This document shows positions 5,598 through 7,595 of a stretch of DNA of 7,595 nt, piece by piece. Below the pieces are notes generated by a model. That model saw nothing but the letters and a program-made list of their open reading frames with translations, made no database searches and was not told the DNA's origin. Numbering within the stretch: the stretch's first letter is position 1; every line of letters starts with the position of its first letter. Both the position numbers and the translations under genes were made by a program. This DNA is from Deltaproteobacteria bacterium (lineage in GTDB: Bacteria > Desulfobacterota > Binatia > UBA9968): positions 1 to 7,595 of the forward strand of contig VBLN01000040.1 of the NCBI GenBank assembly GCA_005878685.1, written 5' to 3'.

Positions 5598-6230
5598 TCA
5601 GGGCCGGATTAGCCCTATGCGAATGGCGTAGCGGACCAGGCCCGCGGTCTCGTGTATGGAAAGCCTGTCCATGAGACTGGCTCGGTGAGACTCCGCCGTC
5701 TTAACACTCACACCTAAGAGAGAGGCGACCTCTTTCGTGGTTTTTCCCTCGGCAACAAGTTGCAGAACCTGCCGCTGTCGTGGTGTCAAGGGCGGTTGCG
5801 GAAAATCTGTCCTTGCAAGGTAGGCCCCTACCAGGGCTCCTGAGACGCCGTGGCTCAAGTAGGTCGTCCCCTTGAATACTTCGGAGATCGCCTCGACTAG
5901 GTCCGGCGCTGCCTGGTCCTTTAACACATATCCCCTGACTCCAGCCTTAAGGGCCTCGATGACGTATCGATCCTCTTTATGCATGGTAAGCAGAATTGTT
6001 TTGGTCTTGCGAGAGACCTTCGTGATTTCACGGGCAGCGTCGACACCGTTCAAAAGCGGCATGACAAGGTCAAGCACGGCTACGTCGGGTTGAAGCCGCC
6101 GCGCCAGCCGGATCGCGTCGCGGCCATCCGAGGCCTCACCGATCACGTCGAGACCCTCCCGCTCGAGGAGAGCTTTTAAGCCCTGGCGCACCATAAGATG
6201 ATCGTCTGCTAGGAGGACCCGAATCCGCAT
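5598..6230 (-). CDS. NarL/FixJ-type LuxR-family response regulator
   Basis: A 210-residue two-domain regulator. The receiver domain (1-118) has the acidic pair D9/D10 (LLADDH), phospho-acceptor D54 (AVLDLVMP), T82 and K104 (YVLKDQ), so it should be phosphorylated by its partner kinase. The C-terminal LuxR-type helix-turn-helix starts at LTPRQRQVLQLVAEG (148-162) and continues through TTKEVASLLGVSVKTAESHR, with the standard recognition helix. The frame extends 8 codons further upstream, but the ATG at 6230 starts the canonical MRIRVLLADDH, has GGAG seven bases upstream and lies one base after the kinase stop. It is the last gene of the operon, before the double terminator. The target genes are unknown. 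Confidence 0.95.
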   Translation of the reverse strand: MRIRVLLADDHLMVRQGLKALLEREGLDVIGEASDGRDAIRLARRLQPDVAVLDLVMPLLNGVDAAREITKVSRKTKTILLTMHKEDRYVIEALKAGVRGYVLKDQAAPDLVEAISEVFKGTTYLSHGVSGALVGAYLARTDFPQPPLTPRQRQVLQLVAEGKTTKEVASLLGVSVKTAESHRASLMDRLSIHETAGLVRYAIRIGLIRP

Positions 6231-6231
6231 C

Positions 6232-7161
6232 TTACATCTCCAGGGGAACGTCAATCAGCATCTGAGTCCCGCGCCCGTGTTCCGAGTTGATTTGAAGCGT
6301 CCCGCCTAACACATCGAGCCTCTGCCGGATGCCCACAAGACCAAGCCCCCGGTGCCCCTTTTTGCCCAGGACGGTGGACGTGTCGAAGCCGACCCCGTCA
6401 TCCGTGATGGAACAATGGACCATCCGGGGTTCTCGCCAGAGCCGGACGTTTGCATGGGTCGCACGAGCGTGTTTGCTGACGTTAATCAGGGCTTCCTGAA
6501 CAACACGGTAGAGAGCCGTCTCCACCGAAGTCGGAAGGCGGCCATCTTCCGGGCCTTCCTCACTGATTTGAAGCCCGGCGCGCTTGGAAACCCCATCAGC
6601 CAGAAATTCTAACGCCGGGAGCAGTCCAAAATCGTCGAGGATCATGGGCCGAAGCTCGTGAGAGAGCTGGCGCAGTTGCGCTCCAATCTGCTCCAGAAGA
6701 TCCCTAACTCTGTGCAGACCTCCACGAGCAGGAGGCGGAAGATCACGCCCAACCTCTTCTAGTGCGAGATAAACGCAGGCCAGAAATTGTCCTGTCTCTT
6801 CGTGGAGCGTGTGGGCGATCCGTTTCGCTTCTTCCTCCAACCTTTCGTTCAGCTGACACAGCGCGGTATTGGCCTCCTGCACCGCACGATGAGTCATCTC
6901 AAAGGGCGCCAGACTCTCCACAAAAAAATTCTCCGCCGCCTGCGCAAAGTGGATACTCTCTTCATGCCTACGCTTATTCGACAAGAGCGTCGCCAGAGCT
7001 TTGTGATGCAGTGCCGCCATTTCCAACACGCCTACACCGTTCTCCAGAGCTGCACGTCCAAGCTCGTACGCACGGTGCAAAGCTGCTTCCGCCGGTATGG
7101 CAAGGTAGTTCTGCAACGCGGAGGCGTACTGTGACTCTAAGTCATGTAAGGGAACTTTCAT
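6232..7161 (-). CDS. NarL-type histidine kinase with RsbU_N-like N-terminal domain
   Basis: A 309-residue cytosolic kinase without transmembrane segments. Residues 8-85 or so (SQYASALQNYLAI, then AYELGRAALENGVGVLEMAA and LHHKALATLL) resemble the N-terminal domain of RsbU, which in Bacillus binds the switch kinase RsbT. A short coiled-coil (about 92-113) leads to the HisKA_3 domain, with phospho-acceptor H120 in RIAHTLHEETGQFL, and to the LSHELRPMILDDFGLLPAL segment. The HATPase_c domain has its N-box at QEALINVSKHA (222-232), G1 at DDGVGFD (254-260) and G2 at GHRGLGLVGIRQRL (269-282). Its ATG overlaps the stop of the upstream phosphatase gene (ATGA), and the regulator gene follows after one base. 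The arrangement suggests it is switched on by an RsbT-like protein and passes the signal to the adjacent regulator (inference from domain homology). Confidence 0.92.
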   Translation of the reverse strand: MKVPLHDLESQYASALQNYLAIPAEAALHRAYELGRAALENGVGVLEMAALHHKALATLLSNKRRHEESIHFAQAAENFFVESLAPFEMTHRAVQEANTALCQLNERLEEEAKRIAHTLHEETGQFLACVYLALEEVGRDLPPPARGGLHRVRDLLEQIGAQLRQLSHELRPMILDDFGLLPALEFLADGVSKRAGLQISEEGPEDGRLPTSVETALYRVVQEALINVSKHARATHANVRLWREPRMVHCSITDDGVGFDTSTVLGKKGHRGLGLVGIRQRLDVLGGTLQINSEHGRGTQMLIDVPLEM

Positions 7162-7595
7162 GCTTCCCGCCCCAGGTATCGTGCAACCAACACCAGCGCG
7201 TCGTCGCTACCCTTAGCGTGCTCAGAAAGAATATCAGTAGCGATTTCTTTCGGGGAATGGTGCAGCGTGACCCTTTCGTCAAAGCCACTGCGGATACCGT
7301 CGGTCACAAGGATAAGCGTATCGCCCGACATGATCGGAATGATAGAAGCGTGCGGCTCAGATAGTTGCCCACCGACCACGCCGGCACGAAGTAGTAGAGA
7401 TTCCGTGTGGCGCTTTATAGCGAGATTTGCTCGCACAAGTACCCCTTCAACGTTGCCGACGCCCGCCCAAGTGAGCGTCCCGTCGAGCCCATTCAACAAC
7501 GCCATGCTCATCACCACTCCCCGGGTTTTGCGTAGCGCTTCGTGTCTGCGCCTAAAAAGCGAGATGATAGTGTTCTGCGAGTTGGTTTCTAGTGT
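7158..7595 (-). CDS. RsbX/SpoIIE-type PP2C phosphatase, 5' end outside window
   Basis: The frame is open to the window edge, giving 145 visible C-terminal residues; a GTG at 7517 is internal and not the true start, because the residues before it (RRRHEALRKTRGVVMSMALL) are family-like. LTWAGVGNVEGVL (41-53) is characteristic of RsbX-type phosphatases. DTLILVTDGI (92-101) and SDDALVLVARY (130-140) carry the acidic residues, D99 and D131/D132, expected to hold the Mn ions. RsbX dephosphorylates stressosome proteins RsbS/RsbR and resets the stress signal. The missing part should contain the first metal-binding Asp and may include an N-terminal anti-sigma-type ATPase domain, as seen in some relatives. 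Its stop overlaps the kinase start by 4 bases, so the two are translationally coupled. rsbR, rsbS and rsbT homologues would be expected just upstream, beyond the window. Confidence 0.88.
   Translation of the reverse strand, partial: TLETNSQNTIISLFRRRHEALRKTRGVVMSMALLNGLDGTLTWAGVGNVEGVLVRANLAIKRHTESLLLRAGVVGGQLSEPHASIIPIMSGDTLILVTDGIRSGFDERVTLHHSPKEIATDILSEHAKGSDDALVLVARYLGREA

Noticed and set aside
1..7595. CRISPR arrays, insertion sequences, rRNA genes
   Set aside because: No regularly spaced repeats, transposase-like reading frames or rRNA-like conserved segments were seen on either strand.

Overview
The window reads as a compact piece of chromosome from a Gram-negative, probably uncultured environmental bacterium of moderate GC content. 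The Gram-negative call rests on an MlaC-type periplasmic phospholipid carrier and a possible lipoprotein. The phylum cannot be fixed from the sequence; deep lineages related to Proteobacteria, NC10 or Nitrospirota are a guess. Every gene I accept lies on the minus strand, so transcription runs from high to low coordinates. The long plus-strand reading frames are shadows.

Read in the direction of transcription, 7595-5598 holds a signalling module: the 3' part of an RsbX/SpoIIE-type phosphatase, a histidine kinase whose N-terminus resembles the RsbT-binding domain of RsbU, and a NarL-type response regulator. The three genes overlap or nearly touch and are closed by a double hairpin terminator at about 5524-5559. 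The layout suggests a stressosome/partner-switching sensor whose output is a two-component system instead of a sigma factor; its upstream genes would lie beyond the window.

5405-3011 holds a DHH-family phosphoesterase with altered motifs, a 74-residue secreted or lipoprotein-like protein with a Gly/Ala-rich segment and a SHOCT-like tail, an unrecognised 61-residue protein, and an orphan MlaC-like protein whose start abuts the stop of the 61-residue gene.

3010-2289 looks empty at first but contains two tiny ORFs (37 and 32 codons), each with a good ribosome binding site and each encoding one predicted membrane helix. It also holds a cluster of short inverted repeats and a decayed 3' portion of a tRNA gene.

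2288-1 is a tight three-gene operon: a CADD/PqqC-like heme-oxygenase-fold diiron oxidase, a metal-dependent cyclase/arylformamidase-family hydrolase and a DapA-superfamily aldolase that runs off the window a few residues before its expected end. The combination suggests oxidation, hydrolysis and C-C cleavage of an unknown small molecule. The aldolase keeps the Schiff-base lysine and the tyrosine but lacks the usual GTTGE motif, so its substrate is likely non-standard.
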